A DNA stretch of 64,000 nucleotides from Flammulina velutipes (lineage: Eukaryota > Basidiomycota > Agaricomycetes > Agaricales > Physalacriaceae), in NCBI GenBank assembly GCA_011800155.1, contig CM022376.1, positions 1 to 64,000 of the forward strand, in the 5' to 3' direction. The notes under the pieces are model-generated. The model was not told where the DNA came from. It saw nothing but the letters and a program-made list of their open reading frames with translations, and did no database searches. The stretch's first letter is position 1, and every line of letters begins with the position of its first letter. Positions 41,801 to 57,343 of the stretch are shown one piece after another. Both the position numbers and the translations under genes were made by a program.

Positions 41801-44800
41801 TCCTCCTACGATCAAGAGTTTCGGGATCAAATAATTGAACACGGCTCAGTACACTGCTCTACGGTTGGTTACTACCATACGACAACCACGCACCTCCCAT
41901 AGACATCTCTAGCGATTGCTGCTTGACAAGAGTTTCAAAGAACACACAGCGTCAGTAAATACCTCACATCCTCCTCGTTAAACGGATGCAGGATCCTCGC
42001 GCTCGTCCATCTCCACAGTGGGAAATAGCCCGATAGTTGAATAATACAACATGGCCCCACCGCGCTAGCTCACTCTCCAGAGTCAGAGAACGCACATCGT
42101 AGCACTCACATTTCCCGTTGACGTCTCTGGGAATGGGCCGGCATTTTTACGCTCACAAACAACATGTTCGCGGGACACTAAGCAGTTCCGTTCAACACGA
42201 ACCTCAATACAAAAAATACATACAAGACTCCGGACCATTACACAGCAGTTCGGTTAACTTCAAACAGCACCCGTCTCTACCGCGCACACTCTCTATGACT
42301 CTCGGTCATAATGACCCTCTACACGTAGATAATTGCTTGGTTTGATAGAGAGTTTGGTTGACTAAATGCAGGATCCTTGCACTCGTCAGAGTTGAATAAT
42401 CATCTACGATACTTGTATGATAGCGCACTCTGCAGAGTCAGAGAGAGGCTGGCAACGCACATCAACTTTGAGTCAATAAGATCGTAGCACACACATTTCC
42501 CGTTGACGTCTCTGGGAATGGGCCGGCATTTTTACGCTCACCGTCTGACAGCAGACAGCTTCGAGTACATACAAGATCAGTCAGCACTCAATCTTCCTTA
42601 CGCGCTCTCACTCTCGGAATAGGGCACTCTTGCTACGATGAATATTAAGCACACCCTTCCTCCTACAATCAAGAGTTTCGGGATCAAATAATTGAACACG
42701 GCTCAGTACACTGCTCTACGGTTGGTTACTACCATACGACAACCACGCACCTCCCATAGACATCTCTAGCGATTGCTGCTTGACAAGAGTTTCAAAGAAC
42801 GCACAGCGGCAGTAAATACCTCACATCCTCCTCGTTAAACGGATGCAGGATCCTCGCGCTCGTCCATCTCCACAGTGGGAAATAGCCCGATAGTTGAATA
42901 ATACAACACGGCCCCACCGCGCTAGCTCACTCTCCAGAGTCAGAGAACGCACATCGTAGCACTCACATTTCCCGTTGACGTCTCTGGGAATGGGCCGGCA
43001 TTTTTACGCTCACAAACAACATGTTCGCGGGACACTAAGCAGTTCCGTTCAACACGAACCTCAATACAAAAATACATACAAGACTCCGGACCATTACACA
43101 GCAGTTCGGTTAACTTCAAACAGCACCTGTCTCTACCGCGCACACTCTCTATGACTCTCGGTCATAATGACCCTCTACACGTAGATAATTGCTTGGTTTG
43201 ATAGAGAGTTCGGTTGACTAAATGCAGGATCCTTGCACTCGTCAGAGTTGAATAATCATCTACGATACTTGTATGATAGCGCACTCTGCAGAGTCAGAGA
43301 GAGGCTGGCAACGCTGAGTCAATAAGATCGTAGCACACACATTTCCCGTTGACGTCTCTGGGAATGGGCCGGCATTTTTACGCTCACCGTCTGACAGCAG
43401 ACAGCTTCGAGTACATACAAGATCAGTCAGCACTCAATCTTCTCACTCTCGGAATAGGGCACTCTCGCTACGATGAATATTAAGCACACCCTTCCTCCTA
43501 CGATCAAGAGTTTCGGGATCAAATAATTGAACACGGCTCAGTACACTGCTCTACGGTTGGTTACTACCATACGACAACCACGCACCTCCCATAGACATCT
43601 CTAGCGATTGCTGCTTGACAAGAGTTTCAAAGAACACACAGCGTCAGTAAATACCTCACATCCTCCTCGTTAAACGGATGCAGGATCCTCGCGCTCGTCC
43701 ATCTCCACAGTGGGAAATAGCCCGATAGTTGAATAATACAACATGGCCCCACCGCGCTAGCTCACTCTCCAGAGTCAGAGAACGCACATCGTAGCACTCA
43801 CATTTCCCGTTGACGTCTCTGGGAATGGGCCGGCATTTTTACGCTCACAAACAACATGTTCGCGGGACACTAAGCAGTTCCGTTCAACACGAACCTCAAT
43901 ACAAAAATATACATACAAGACTCCGGACCATTACACAGCAGTTCGGTTAACTTCAAACAGCACCCGTCTCTACCGCGCACACTCTCTATGACTCTCGGTC
44001 ATAATGACCCTCTACACGTAGATAATTGCTTGGTTTGATAGAGAGTTTGGTTGACTAAATGCAGGATCCTTGCACTCGTCAGAGTTGAATAATCATCTAC
44101 GATACTTGTATGATAGCGCACTCTGCAGAGTCAGAGAGAGGCTGGCAACGCACATCAACTTTGAGTCAATAAGATCGTAGCACACACATTTCCCGTTGAC
44201 GTCTCTGGGAATGGGCCGGCATTTTTACGCTCACCGTCTGACAGCAGACAGCTTCGAGTACATACAAGATCAGTCAGCACTCAATCTTCCTTACGCGCTC
44301 TCACTCTCGGAATAGGGCACTCTTGCTACGATGAATATTAAGCACACCCTTCCTCCTACAATCAAGAGTTTCGGGATCAAATAATTGAACACGGCTCAGT
44401 ACACTGCTCTACGGTTGGTTACTACCATACGACAACCACGCACCTCCCATAGACATCTCTAGCGATTGCTGCTTGACAAGAGTTTCAAAGAACGCACAGC
44501 GTCAGTAAATACCTCACATCCTCCTCGTTAAACGGATGCAGGATCCTCGCGCTCGTCCATCTCCACAGTGGGAAATAGCCCGATAGTTGAATAATACAAC
44601 ACGGCCCCACCGCGCTAGCTCACTCTCCAGAGTCAGAGAACGCACATCGTAGCACTCACATTTCCCGTTGACGTCTCTGGGAATGGGCCGGCATTTTTAC
44701 GCTCACAAACAACATGTTCGCGGGACACTAAGCAGTTCCGTTCAACACGAACCTCAATACAAAAATACATACAAGACTCCGGACCATTACACAGCAGTTC

Positions 44801-47800
44801 GGTTAACTTCAAACAGCACCTGTCTCTACCGCGCACACTCTCTATGACTCTCGGTCATAATGACCCTCTACACGTAGATAATTGCTTGGTTTGATAGAGA
44901 GTTCGGTTGACTAAATGCAGGATCCTTGCACTCGTCAGAGTTGAATAATCATCTACGATACTTGTATGATAGCGCACTCTGCAGAGTCAGAGAGAGGCTG
45001 GCAACGCTGAGTCAATAAGATCGTAGCACACACATTTCCCGTTGACGTCTCTGGGAATGGGCCGGCATTTTTACGCTCACCGTCTGACAGCAGACAGCTT
45101 CGAGTACATACAAGATCAGTCAGCACTCAATCTTCTCACTCTCGGAATAGGGCACTCTCGCTACGATGAATATTAAGCACACCCTTCCTCCTACGATCAA
45201 GAGTTTCGGGATCAAATAATTGAACACGGCTCAGTACACTGCTCTACGGTTGGTTACTACCATACGACAACCACGCACCTCCCATAGACATCTCTAGCGA
45301 TTGCTGCTTGACAAGAGTTTCAAAGAACACACAGCGTCAGTAAATACCTCACATCCTCCTCGTTAAACGGATGCAGGATCCTCGCGCTCGTCCATCTCCA
45401 CAGTGGGAAATAGCCCGATAGTTGAATAATACAACATGGCCCCACCGCGCTAGCTCACTCTCCAGAGTCAGAGAACGCACATCGTAGCACTCACATTTCC
45501 CGTTGACGTCTCTGGGAATGGGCCGGCATTTTTACGCTCACAAACAACATGTTCGCGGGACACTAAGCAGTTCCGTTCAACACGAACCTCAATACAAAAA
45601 ATACATACAAGACTCCGGACCATTACACAGCAGTTCGGTTAACTTCAAACAGCACCCGTCTCTACCGCGCACACTCTCTATGACTCTCGGTCATAATGAC
45701 CCTCTACACGTAGATAATTGCTTGGTTTGATAGAGAGTTTGGTTGACTAAATGCAGGATCCTTGCACTCGTCAGAGTTGAATAATCATCTACGATACTTG
45801 TATGATAGCGCACTCTGCAGAGTCAGAGAGAGGCTGGCAACGCACATCAACTTTGAGTCAATAAGATCGTAGCACACACATTTCCCGTTGACGTCTCTGG
45901 GAATGGGCCGGCATTTTTACGCTCACCGTCTGACAGCAGACAGCTTCGAGTACATACAAGATCAGTCAGCACTCAATCTTCCTTACGCGCTCTCACTCTC
46001 GGAATAGGGCACTCTTGCTACGATGAATATTAAGCACACCCTTCCTCCTACAATCAAGAGTTTCGGGATCAAATAATTGAACACGGCTCAGTACACTGCT
46101 CTACGGTTGGTTACTACCATACGACAACCACGCACCTCCCATAGACATCTCTAGCGATTGCTGCTTGACAAGAGTTTCAAAGAACACACAGCGTCAGTAA
46201 ATACCTCACATCCTCCTCGTTAAACGGATGCAGGATCCTCGCGCTCGTCCATCTCCACAGTGGGAAATAGCCCGATAGTTGAATAATACAACACGGCCCC
46301 ACCGCGCTAGCTCACTCTCCAGAGTCAGAGAACGCACATCGTAGCACTCACATTTCCCGTTGACGTCTCTGGGAATGGGCCGGCATTTTTACGCTCACAA
46401 ACAACATGTTCGCGGGACACTAAGCAGTTCCGTTCAACACGAACCTCAATACAAAAAATACATACAAGACTCCGGACCATTACACAGCAGTTCGGTTAAC
46501 TTCAAACAGCACCTGTCTCTACCGCGCACACTCTCTATGACTCTCGGTCATAATGACCCTCTACACGTAGATAATTGCTTGGTTTGATAGAGAGTTCGGT
46601 TGACTAAATGCAGGATCCTTGCACTCGTCAGAGTTGAATAATCATCTACGATACTTGTATGATAGCGCACTCTGCAGAGTCAGAGAGAGGCTGGCAACGC
46701 TGAGTCAATAAGATCGTAGCACACACATTTCCCGTTGACGTCTCTGGGAATGGGCCGGCATTTTTACGCTCACCGTCTGACAGCAGACAGCTTCGAGTAC
46801 ATACAAGATCAGTCAGCACTCAATCTTCTCACTCTCGGAATAGGGCACTCTCGCTACGATGAATATTAAGCACACCCTTCCTCCTACGATCAAGAGTTTC
46901 GGGATCAAATAATTGAACACGGCTCAGTACACTGCTCTACGGTTGGTTACTACCATACGACAACCACGCACCTCCCATAGACATCTCTAGCGATTGCTGC
47001 TTGACAAGAGTTTCAAAGAACACACAGCGTCAGTAAATACCTCACATCCTCCTCGTTAAACGGATGCAGGATCCTCGCGCTCGTCCATCTCCACAGTGGG
47101 AAATAGCCCGATAGTTGAATAATACAACACGGCCCCACCGCGCTAGCTCACTCTCCAGAGTCAGAGAACGCACATCGTAGCACTCACATTTCCCGTTGAC
47201 GTCTCTGGGAATGGGCCGGCATTTTTACGCTCACAAACAACATGTTCGCGGGACACTAAGCAGTTCCGTTCAACACGAACCTCAATACAAAAAATACATA
47301 CAAGACTCCGGACCATTACACAGCAGTTCGGTTAACTTCAAACAGCACCTGTCTCTACCGCGCACACTCTCTATGACTCTCGGTCATAATGACCCTCTAC
47401 ACGTAGATAATTGCTTGGTTTGATAGAGAGTTTGGTTGACTAAATGCAGGATCCTTGCACTCGTCAGAGTTGAATAATCATCTACGATACTTGTATGATA
47501 GCGCACTCTGCAGAGTCAGAGAGAGGCTGGCAACGCACATCAACTTTGAGTCAATAAGATCGTAGCACACACATTTCCCGTTGACGTCTCTGGGAATGGG
47601 CCGGCATTTTTACGCTCACCGTCTGACAGCAGACAGCTTCGAGTACATACAAGATCAGTCAGCACTCAATCTTCCTTACGCGCTCTCACTCTCGGAATAG
47701 GGCACTCTTGCTACGATGAATATTAAGCACACCCTTCCTCCTACAATCAAGAGTTTCGGGATCAAATAATTGAACACGGCTCAGTACACTGCTCTACGGT

Positions 47801-48041
47801 TGGTTACTACCATACGACAACCACGCACCTCCCATAGACATCTCTAGCGATTGCTGCTTGACAAGAGTTTCAAAGAACACACAGCGTCAGTAAATACCTC
47901 ACATCCTCCTCGTTAAACGGATGCAGGATCCTCGCGCTCGTCCATCTCCACAGTGGGAAATAGCCCGATAGTTGAATAATACAACACGGCCCCACCGCGC
48001 TAGCTCACTCTCCAGAGTCAGAGAACGCACATCGTAGCACT

Positions 48042-48477
48042 CACATTTCCCGTTGACGTCTCTGGGAATGGGCCGGCATTTTTACGCTCACAAACAACAT
48101 GTTCGCGGGACACTAAGCAGTTCCGTTCAACACGAACCTCAATACAAAAAATACATACAAGACTCCGGACCATTACACAGCAGTTCGGTTAACTTCAAAC
48201 AGCACCCGTCTCTACCGCGCACACTCTCTATGACTCTCGGTCATAATGACCCTCTACACGTAGATAATTGCTTGGTTTGATAGAGAGTTCGGTTGACTAA
48301 ATGCAGGATCCTTGCACTCGTCAGAGTTGAATAATCATCTACGATACTTGTATGATAGCGCACTCTGCAGAGTCAGAGAGAGGCTGGCAACGCTGAGTCA
48401 ATAAGATCGTAGCACACACATTTCCCGTTGACGTCTCTGGGAATGGGCCGGCATTTTTACGCTCACAAACAACATGT
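48042..48477. repeat. satellite exchange unit lacking the B half
   Basis: The A core at 48,042 is followed 375 bp later by another A continuation at 48,417. The flank before the second core is B-type (GCACACACATTT) and the sequence after it is A-type, so the switch happened inside the core. Confidence 0.9.
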
Positions 48478-51400
48478 TCGCGGGACACTAAGCAGTTCCG
48501 TTCAACACGAACCTCAATACAAAAAATACATACAAGACTCCGGACCATTACACAGCAGTTCGGTTAACTTCAAACAGCACCCGTCTCTACCGCGCACACT
48601 CTCTATGACTCTCGGTCATAATGACCCTCTACACGTAGATAATTGCTTGGTTTGATAGAGAGTTCGGTTGACTAAATGCAGGATCCTTGCACTCGTCAGA
48701 GTTGAATAATCATCTACGATACTTGTATGATAGCGCACTCTGCAGAGTCAGAGAGAGGCTGGCAACGCTGAGTCAATAAGATCGTAGCACACACATTTCC
48801 CGTTGACGTCTCTGGGAATGGGCCGGCATTTTTACGCTCACCGTCTGACAGCAGACAGCTTCGAGTACATACAAGATCAGTCAGCACTCAATCTTCTCAC
48901 TCTCGGAATAGGGCACTCTTGCTACGATGAATATTAAGCACACCCTTCCTCCTACGATCAAGAGTTTCGGGATCAAATAATTGAACACGGCTCAGTACAC
49001 TGCTCTACGGTTGGTTACTACCATACGACAACCACGCACCTCCCATAGACATCTCTAGCGATTGCTGCTTGACAAGAGTTTCAAAGAACACACAGCGTCA
49101 GTAAATACCTCACATCCTCCTCGTTAAACGGATGCAGGATCCTCGCGCTCGTCCATCTCCACAGTGGGAAATAGCCCGATAGTTGAATAATACAACACGG
49201 CCCCACCGCGCTAGCTCACTCTCCAGAGTCAGAGAACGCACATCGTAGCACTCACATTTCCCGTTGACGTCTCTGGGAATGGGCCGGCATTTTTACGCTC
49301 ACAAACAACATGTTCGCGGGACACTAAGCAGTTCCGTTCAACACGAACCTCAATACAAAAAATACATACAAGACTCCGGACCATTACACAGCAGTTCGGT
49401 TAACTTCAAACAGCACCCGTCTCTACCGCGCACACTCTCTATGACTCTCGGTCATAATGACCCTCTACACGTAGATAATTGCTTGGTTTGATAGAGAGTT
49501 TGGTTGACTAAATGCAGGATCCTTGCACTCGTCAGAGTTGAATAATCATCTACGATACTTGTATGATAGCGCACTCTGCAGAGTCAGAGAGAGGCTGGCA
49601 ACGCACATCAACTTTGAGTCAATAAGATCGTAGCACACACATTTCCCGTTGACGTCTCTGGGAATGGGCCGGCATTTTTACGCTCACCGTCTGACAGCAG
49701 ACAGCTTCGAGTACATACAAGATCAGTCAGCACTCAATCTTCCTTACGCGCTCTCACTCTCGGAATAGGGCACTCTTGCTACGATGAATATTAAGCACAC
49801 CCTTCCTCCTACAATCAAGAGTTTCGGGATCAAATAATTGAACACGGCTCAGTACACTGCTCTACGGTTGGTTACTACCATACGACAACCACGCACCTCC
49901 CATAGACATCTCTAGTGATTGCTGCTTGACAAGAGTTTCAAAGAACGCACAGCGGCAGTAAATACCTCACATCCTCCTCGTTAAACGGATGCAGGATCCT
50001 CGCGCTCGTCCATCTCCACAGTGGGAAATAGCCCGATAGTTGAATAATACAACACGGCCCCACCGCGCTAGCTCACTCTCCAGAGTCAGAGAACGCACAT
50101 CGTAGCACTCACATTTCCCGTTGACGTCTCTGGGAATGGGCCGGCATTTTTACGCTCACAAACAACATGTTCGCGGGACACTAAGCAGTTCCGTTCAACA
50201 CGAACCTCAATACAAAAATACATACAAGACTCCGGACCATTACACAGCAGTTCGGTTAACTTCAAACAGCACCTGTCTCTACCGCGCACACTCTCTATGA
50301 CTCTCGGTCATAATGACCCTCTACACGTAGATAATTGCTTGGTTTGATAGAGAGTTCGGTTGACTAAATGCAGGATCCTTGCACTCGTCAGAGTTGAATA
50401 ATCATCTACGATACTTGTATGATAGCGCACTCTGCAGAGTCAGAGAGAGGCTGGCAACGCTGAGTCAATAAGATCGTAGCACACACATTTCCCGTTGACG
50501 TCTCTGGAATGGGCCGGCATTTTTACGCTCACCGTCTGACAGCAGACAGCTTCGAGTACATACAAGATCAGTCAGCACTCAATCTTCTCACTCTCGGAAT
50601 AGGGCACTCTCGCTACGATGAATATTAAGCACACCCTTCCTCCTACGATCAAGAGTTTCGGGATCAAATAATTGAACACGGCTCAGTACACTGCTCTACG
50701 GTTGGTTACTACCATACGACAACCACGCACCTCCCATAGACATCTCTAGCGATTGCTGCTTGACAAGAGTTTCAAAGAACACACAGCGTCAGTAAATACC
50801 TCACATCCTCCTCGTTAAACGGATGCAGGATCCTCGCGCTCGTCCATCTCCACAGTGGGAAATAGCCCGATAGTTGAATAATACAACATGGCCCCACCGC
50901 GCTAGCTCACTCTCCAGAGTCAGAGAACGCACATCGTAGCACTCACATTTCCCGTTGACGTCTCTGGGAATGGGCCGGCATTTTTACGCTCACAAACAAC
51001 ATGTTCGCGGGACACTAAGCAGTTCCGTTCAACACGAACCTCAATACAAAAAATACATACAAGACTCCGGACCATTACACAGCAGTTCGGTTAACTTCAA
51101 ACAGCACCCGTCTCTACCGCGCACACTCTCTATGACTCTCGGTCATAATGACCCTCTACACGTAGATAATTGCTTGGTTTGATAGAGAGTTCGGTTGACT
51201 AAATGCAGGATCCTTGCACTCGTCAGAGTTGAATAATCATCTACGATACTTGTATGATAGCGCACTCTGCAGAGTCAGAGAGAGGCTGGCAACGCACATC
51301 AACTTTGAGTCAATAAGATCGTAGCACACACATTTCCCGTTGACGTCTCTGGGAATGGGCCGGCATTTTTACGCTCACCGTCTGACAGCAGACAGCTTCG

Positions 51401-54400
51401 AGTACATACAAGATCAGTCAGCACTCAATCTTCTCACTCTCGGAATAGGGCACTCTCGCTACGATGAATATTAAGCACACCCTTCCTCCTACGATCAAGA
51501 GTTTCGGGATCAAATAATTGAACACGGCTCAGTACACTGCTCTACGGTTGGTTACTACCATACGACAACCACGCACCTCCCATAGACATCTCTAGCGATT
51601 GCTGCTTGACAAGAGTTTCAAAGAACACACAGCGTCAGTAAATACCTCACATCCTCCTCGTTAAACGGATGCAGGATCCTCGCGCTCGTCCATCTCCACA
51701 GTGGGAAATAGCCCGATAGTTGAATAATACAACACGGCCCCACCGCGCTAGCTCACTCTCCAGAGTCAGAGAACGCACATCGTAGCACTCACATTTCCCG
51801 TTGACGTCTCTGGGAATGGGCCGGCATTTTTACGCTCACAAACAACATGTTCGCGGGACACTAAGCAGTTCCGTTCAACACGAACCTCAATACAAAAAAT
51901 ACATACAAGACTCCGGACCATTACACAGCAGTTCGGTTAACTTCAAACAGCACCTGTCTCTACCGCGCACACTCTCTATGACTCTCGGTCATAATGACCC
52001 TCTACACGTAGATAATTGCTTGGTTTGATAGAGAGTTTGGTTGACTAAATGCAGGATCCTTGCACTCGTCAGAGTTGAATAATCATCTACGATACTTGTA
52101 TGATAGCGCACTCTGCAGAGTCAGAGAGAGGCTGGCAACGCACATCAACTTTGAGTCAATAAGATCGTAGCACACACATTTCCCGTTGACGTCTCTGGGA
52201 ATGGGCCGGCATTTTTACGCTCACCGTCTGACAGCAGACAGCTTCGAGTACATACAAGATCAGTCAGCACTCAATCTTCCTTACGCGCTCTCACTCTCGG
52301 AATAGGGCACTCTTGCTACGATGAATATTAAGCACACCCTTCCTCCTACAATCAAGAGTTTCGGGATCAAATAATTGAACACGGCTCAGTACACTGCTCT
52401 ACGGTTGGTTACTACCATACGACAACCACGCACCTCCCATAGACATCTCTAGTGATTGCTGCTTGACAAGAGTTTCAAAGAACGCACAGCGGCAGTAAAT
52501 ACCTCACATCCTCCTCGTTAAACGGATGCAGGATCCTCGCGCTCGTCCATCTCCACAGTGGGAAATAGCCCGATAGTTGAATAATACAACACGGCCCCAC
52601 CGCGCTAGCTCACTCTCCAGAGTCAGAGAACGCACATCGTAGCACTCACATTTCCCGTTGACGTCTCTGGGAATGGGCCGGCATTTTTACGCTCACAAAC
52701 AACATGTTCGCGGGACACTAAGCAGTTCCGTTCAACACGAACCTCAATACAAAATACATACAAGACTCCGGACCATTACACAGCAGTTCGGTTAACTTCA
52801 AACAGCACCTGTCTCTACCGCGCACACTCTCTATGACTCTCGGTCATAATGACCCTCTACACGTAGATAATTGCTTGGTTTGATAGAGAGTTTGGTTGAC
52901 TAAATGCAGGATCCTTGCACTCGTCAGAGTTGAATAATCATCTACGATACTTGTATGATAGCGCACTCTGCAGAGTCAGAGAGAGGCTGGCAACGCTGAG
53001 TCAATAAGATCGTAGCACACACATTTCCCGTTGACGTCTCTGGGAATGGGCCGGCATTTTTACGCTCACCGTCTGACAGCAGACAGCTTCGAGTACATAC
53101 AAGATCAGTCAGCACTCAATCTTCTCACTCTCGGAATAGGGCACTCTCGCTACGATGAATATTAAGCACACCCTTCCTCCTACGATCAAGAGTTTCGGGA
53201 TCAAATAATTGAACACGGCTCAGTACACTGCTCTACGGTTGGTTACTACCATACGACAACCACGCACCTCCCATAGACATCTCTAGCGATTGCTGCTTGA
53301 CAAGAGTTTCAAAGAACACCCAGCGTCAGTAAATACCTCACATCCTCCTCGTTAAACGGATGCAGGATCCTCGCGCTCGTCCATCTCCACAGTGGGAAAT
53401 AGCCCGATAGTTGAATAATACAACACGGCCCCACCGCGCTAGCTCACTCTCCAGAGTCAGAGAACGCACATCGTAGCACTCACATTTCCCGTTGACGTCT
53501 CTGGGAATGGGCCGGCATTTTTACGCTCACAAACAACATGTTCGCGGGACACTAAGCAGTTCCGTTCAACACGAACCTCAATACAAAAATACATACAAGA
53601 CTCCGGACCATTACACAGCAGTTCGGTTAACTTCAAACAGCACCTGTCTCTACCGCGCACACTCTCTATGACTCTCGGTCATAATGACCCTCTACACGTA
53701 GATAATTGCTTGGTTTGATAGAGAGTTTGGTTGACTAAATGCAGGATCCTTGCACTCGTCAGAGTTGAATAATCATCTACGATACTTGTATGATAGCGCA
53801 CTCTGCAGAGTCAGAGAGAGGCTGGCAACGCACATCAACTTTGAGTCAATAAGATCGTAGCACACACATTTCCCGTTGACGTCTCTGGGAATGGGCCGGC
53901 ATTTTTACGCTCACCGTCTGACAGCAGACAGCTTCGAGTACATACAAGATCAGTCAGCACTCAATCTTCTCACTCTCGGAATAGGGCACTCTCGCTACAA
54001 TGAATATTAAGCACACCCTTCCTCCTACGATCAAGAGTTTCGGGATCAAATAATTGAACACGGCTCAGTACACTGCTCTACGGTTGGTTACTACCATACG
54101 ACAACCACGCACCTCCCATAGACATCTCTAGCGATTGCTGCTTGACAAGAGTTTCAAAGAACACACAGCGTCAGTAAATACCTCACATCCTCCTCGTTAA
54201 ACGGATGCAGGATCCTCGCGCTCGTCCATCTCCACAGTGGGAAATAGCCCGATAGTTGAATAATACAACATGGCCCCACCGCGCTAGCTCACTCTCCAGA
54301 GTCAGAGAACGCACATCGTAGCACTCACATTTCCCGTTGACGTCTCTGGGAATGGGCCGGCATTTTTACGCTCACAAACAACATGTTCGCGGACACTAAG

Positions 54401-56410
54401 CAGTTCCGTTCAACACGAACCTCAATACAAAAAATACATACAAGACTCCGGACCATTACACAGCAGTTCGGTTAACTTCAAACAGCACCCGTCTCTACCG
54501 CGCACACTCTCTATGACTCTCGGTCATAATGACCCTCTACACGTAGATAATTGCTTGGTTTGATAGAGAGTTTGGTTGACTAAATGCAGGATCCTTGCAC
54601 TCGTCAGAGTTGAATAATCATCTACGATACTTGTATGATAGCGCACTCTGCAGAGTCAGAGAGAGGCTGGCAACGCACATCAACTTTGAGTCAATAAGAT
54701 CGTAGCACACACATTTCCCGTTGACGTCTCTGGGAATGGGCCGGCATTTTTACGCTCACCGTCTGACAGCAGACAGCTTCGAGTACATACAAGATCAGTC
54801 AGCACTCAATCTTCCTTACGCGCTCTCACTCTCGGAATAGGGCACTCTTGCTACGATGAATATTAAGCACACCCTTCCTCCTACAATCAAGAGTTTCGGG
54901 ATCAAATAATTGAACACGGCTCAGTACACTGCTCTACGGTTGGTTACTACCATACGACAACCACGCACCTCCCATAGACATCTCTAGTGATTGCTGCTTG
55001 ACAAGAGTTTCAAAGAACGCACAGCGGCAGTAAATACCTCACATCCTCCTCGTTAAACGGATGCAGGATCCTCGCGCTCGTCCATCTCCACAGTGGGAAA
55101 TAGCCCGATAGTTGAATAATACAACACGGCCCCACCGCGCTAGCTCACTCTCCAGAGTCAGAGAACGCACATCGTAGCACTCACATTTCCCGTTGACGTC
55201 TCTGGGAATGGGCCGGCATTTTTACGCTCACAAACAACATGTTCGCGGGACACTAAGCAGTTCCGTTCAACACGAACCTCAATACAAAAATACATACAAG
55301 ACTCCGGACCATTACACAGCAGTTCGGTTAACTTCAAACAGCACCTGTCTCTACCGCGCACACTCTCTATGACTCTCGGTCATAATGACCCTCTACACGT
55401 AGATAATTGCTTGGTTTGATAGAGAGTTCGGTTGACTAAATGCAGGATCCTTGCACTCGTCAGAGTTGAATAATCATCTACGATACTTGTATGATAGCGC
55501 ACTCTGCAGAGTCAGAGAGAGGCTGGCAACGCACATCAACTTTGAGTCAATAAGATCGTAGCACACACATTTCCCGTTGACGTCTCTGGGAATGGGCCGG
55601 CATTTTTACGCTCACCGTCTGACAGCAGACAGCTTCGAGTACATACAAGATCAGTCAGCACTCAATCTTCTCACTCTCGGAATAGGGCACTCTTGCTACG
55701 ATGAATATTAAGCACACCCTTCCTCCTACGATCAAGAGTTTCGGGATCAAATAATTGAACACGGCTCAGTACACTGCTCTACGGTTGGTTACTACCATAC
55801 GACAACCACGCACCTCCCATAGACATCTCTAGTGATTGCTGCTTGACAAGAGTTTCAAAGAACGCACAGCGGCAGTAAATACCTCACATCCTCCTCGTTA
55901 AACGGATGCAGGATCCTCGCGCTCGTCCATCTCCACAGTGGGAAATAGCCCGATAGTTGAATAATACAACATGGCCCCACCGCGCTAGCTCACTCTCCAG
56001 AGTCAGAGAACGCACATCGTAGCACTCACATTTCCCGTTGACGTCTCTGGGAATGGGCCGGCATTTTTACGCTCACAAACAACATGTTCGCGGGACACTA
56101 AGCAGTTCCGTTCAACACGAACCTCAATACAAAAAGACATACAAGACTCCGGACCATTACACAGCAGTTCAGTTAACTTCAAACAGCACCCGTCTCTACC
56201 GCGCACACTCTCTATGACTCTCGGTCATAATGACCCTCTACACGTAGATAATTGCTTGGTTTGATAGAGAGTTCGGTTGACTAAATGCAGGATCCTTGCA
56301 CTCGTCAGAGTTGAATAATCATCTACGATACTTGTATGATAGCGCACTCTGCAGAGTCAGAGAGAGGCTGGCAACGCACATCAACTTTGAGTCAATAAGA
56401 TCGTAGCACA

Positions 56411-57343
56411 CACATTTCCCGTTGACGTCTCTGGGAATGGGCCGGCATTTTTACGCTCACCGTCTGACAGCAGACAGCTTCGAGTACATACAAGATCAGT
56501 CAGCACTCAATCTTCTCACTCTCGGAATAGGGCACTCTCGCTACGATGAATATTAAGCACACCCTTCCTCCTACGATCAAGAGTTTCGGGATCAAATAAT
56601 TGAACACGGCTCAGTACACTGCTCTACGGTTGGTTACTACCATACGACAACCACGCACCTCCCATAGACATCTCTAGCGATTGCTGCTTGACAAGAGTTT
56701 CAAAGAACGCACAGCGTCAGTAAATACCTCACATCCTCCTCGTTAAACGGATGCAGGATCCTCGCGCTCGTCCATCTCCACAGTGGGAAATAGCCTGATA
56801 GTTGAATAATACAACACGGCCCCACCGCGCTAGCTCACTCTCCAGAGTCAGAGAACGCACATCGTAGCACTCACATTTCCCGTTGACGTCTCTGGGAATG
56901 GGCCGGCATTTTTACGCTCACCGTCTGACAGCAGACAGCTTCGAGTACATACAAGATCAGTCAGCACTCAATCTTCCTTACGCGCTCTCACTCTCGGAAT
57001 AGGGCACTCTCGCTACAATGAATATTAAGCACACCCTTCCTCCTACGATCAAGAGTTTCGGGATCAAATAATTGAACACGGCTCAGTACACTGCTCTACG
57101 GTTGGTTACTACCATACGACAACCACGCACCTCCCATAGACATCTCTAGCGATTGCTGCTTGACAAGAGTTTCAAAGAACACCCAGCGTCAGTAAATACC
57201 TCACATCCTCCTCGTTAAACGGATGCAGGATCCTCGCGCTCGTCCATCTCCGCAGTGGGAAATAGCCCGATAGTTGAATAATACAACATGGCCCCACCGC
57301 GCTAGCTCACTCTCCAGAGTCAGAGAACGCACATCGTAGCACT
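56411..57343. repeat. satellite exchange unit lacking the A half (1)
   Basis: Two B halves in a row, cores at 56,411 and 56,872 (461 bp apart). The second core has the A-type left flank (GCACTCACATTT) but the B-type continuation CGTCTGACAG. Confidence 0.9.
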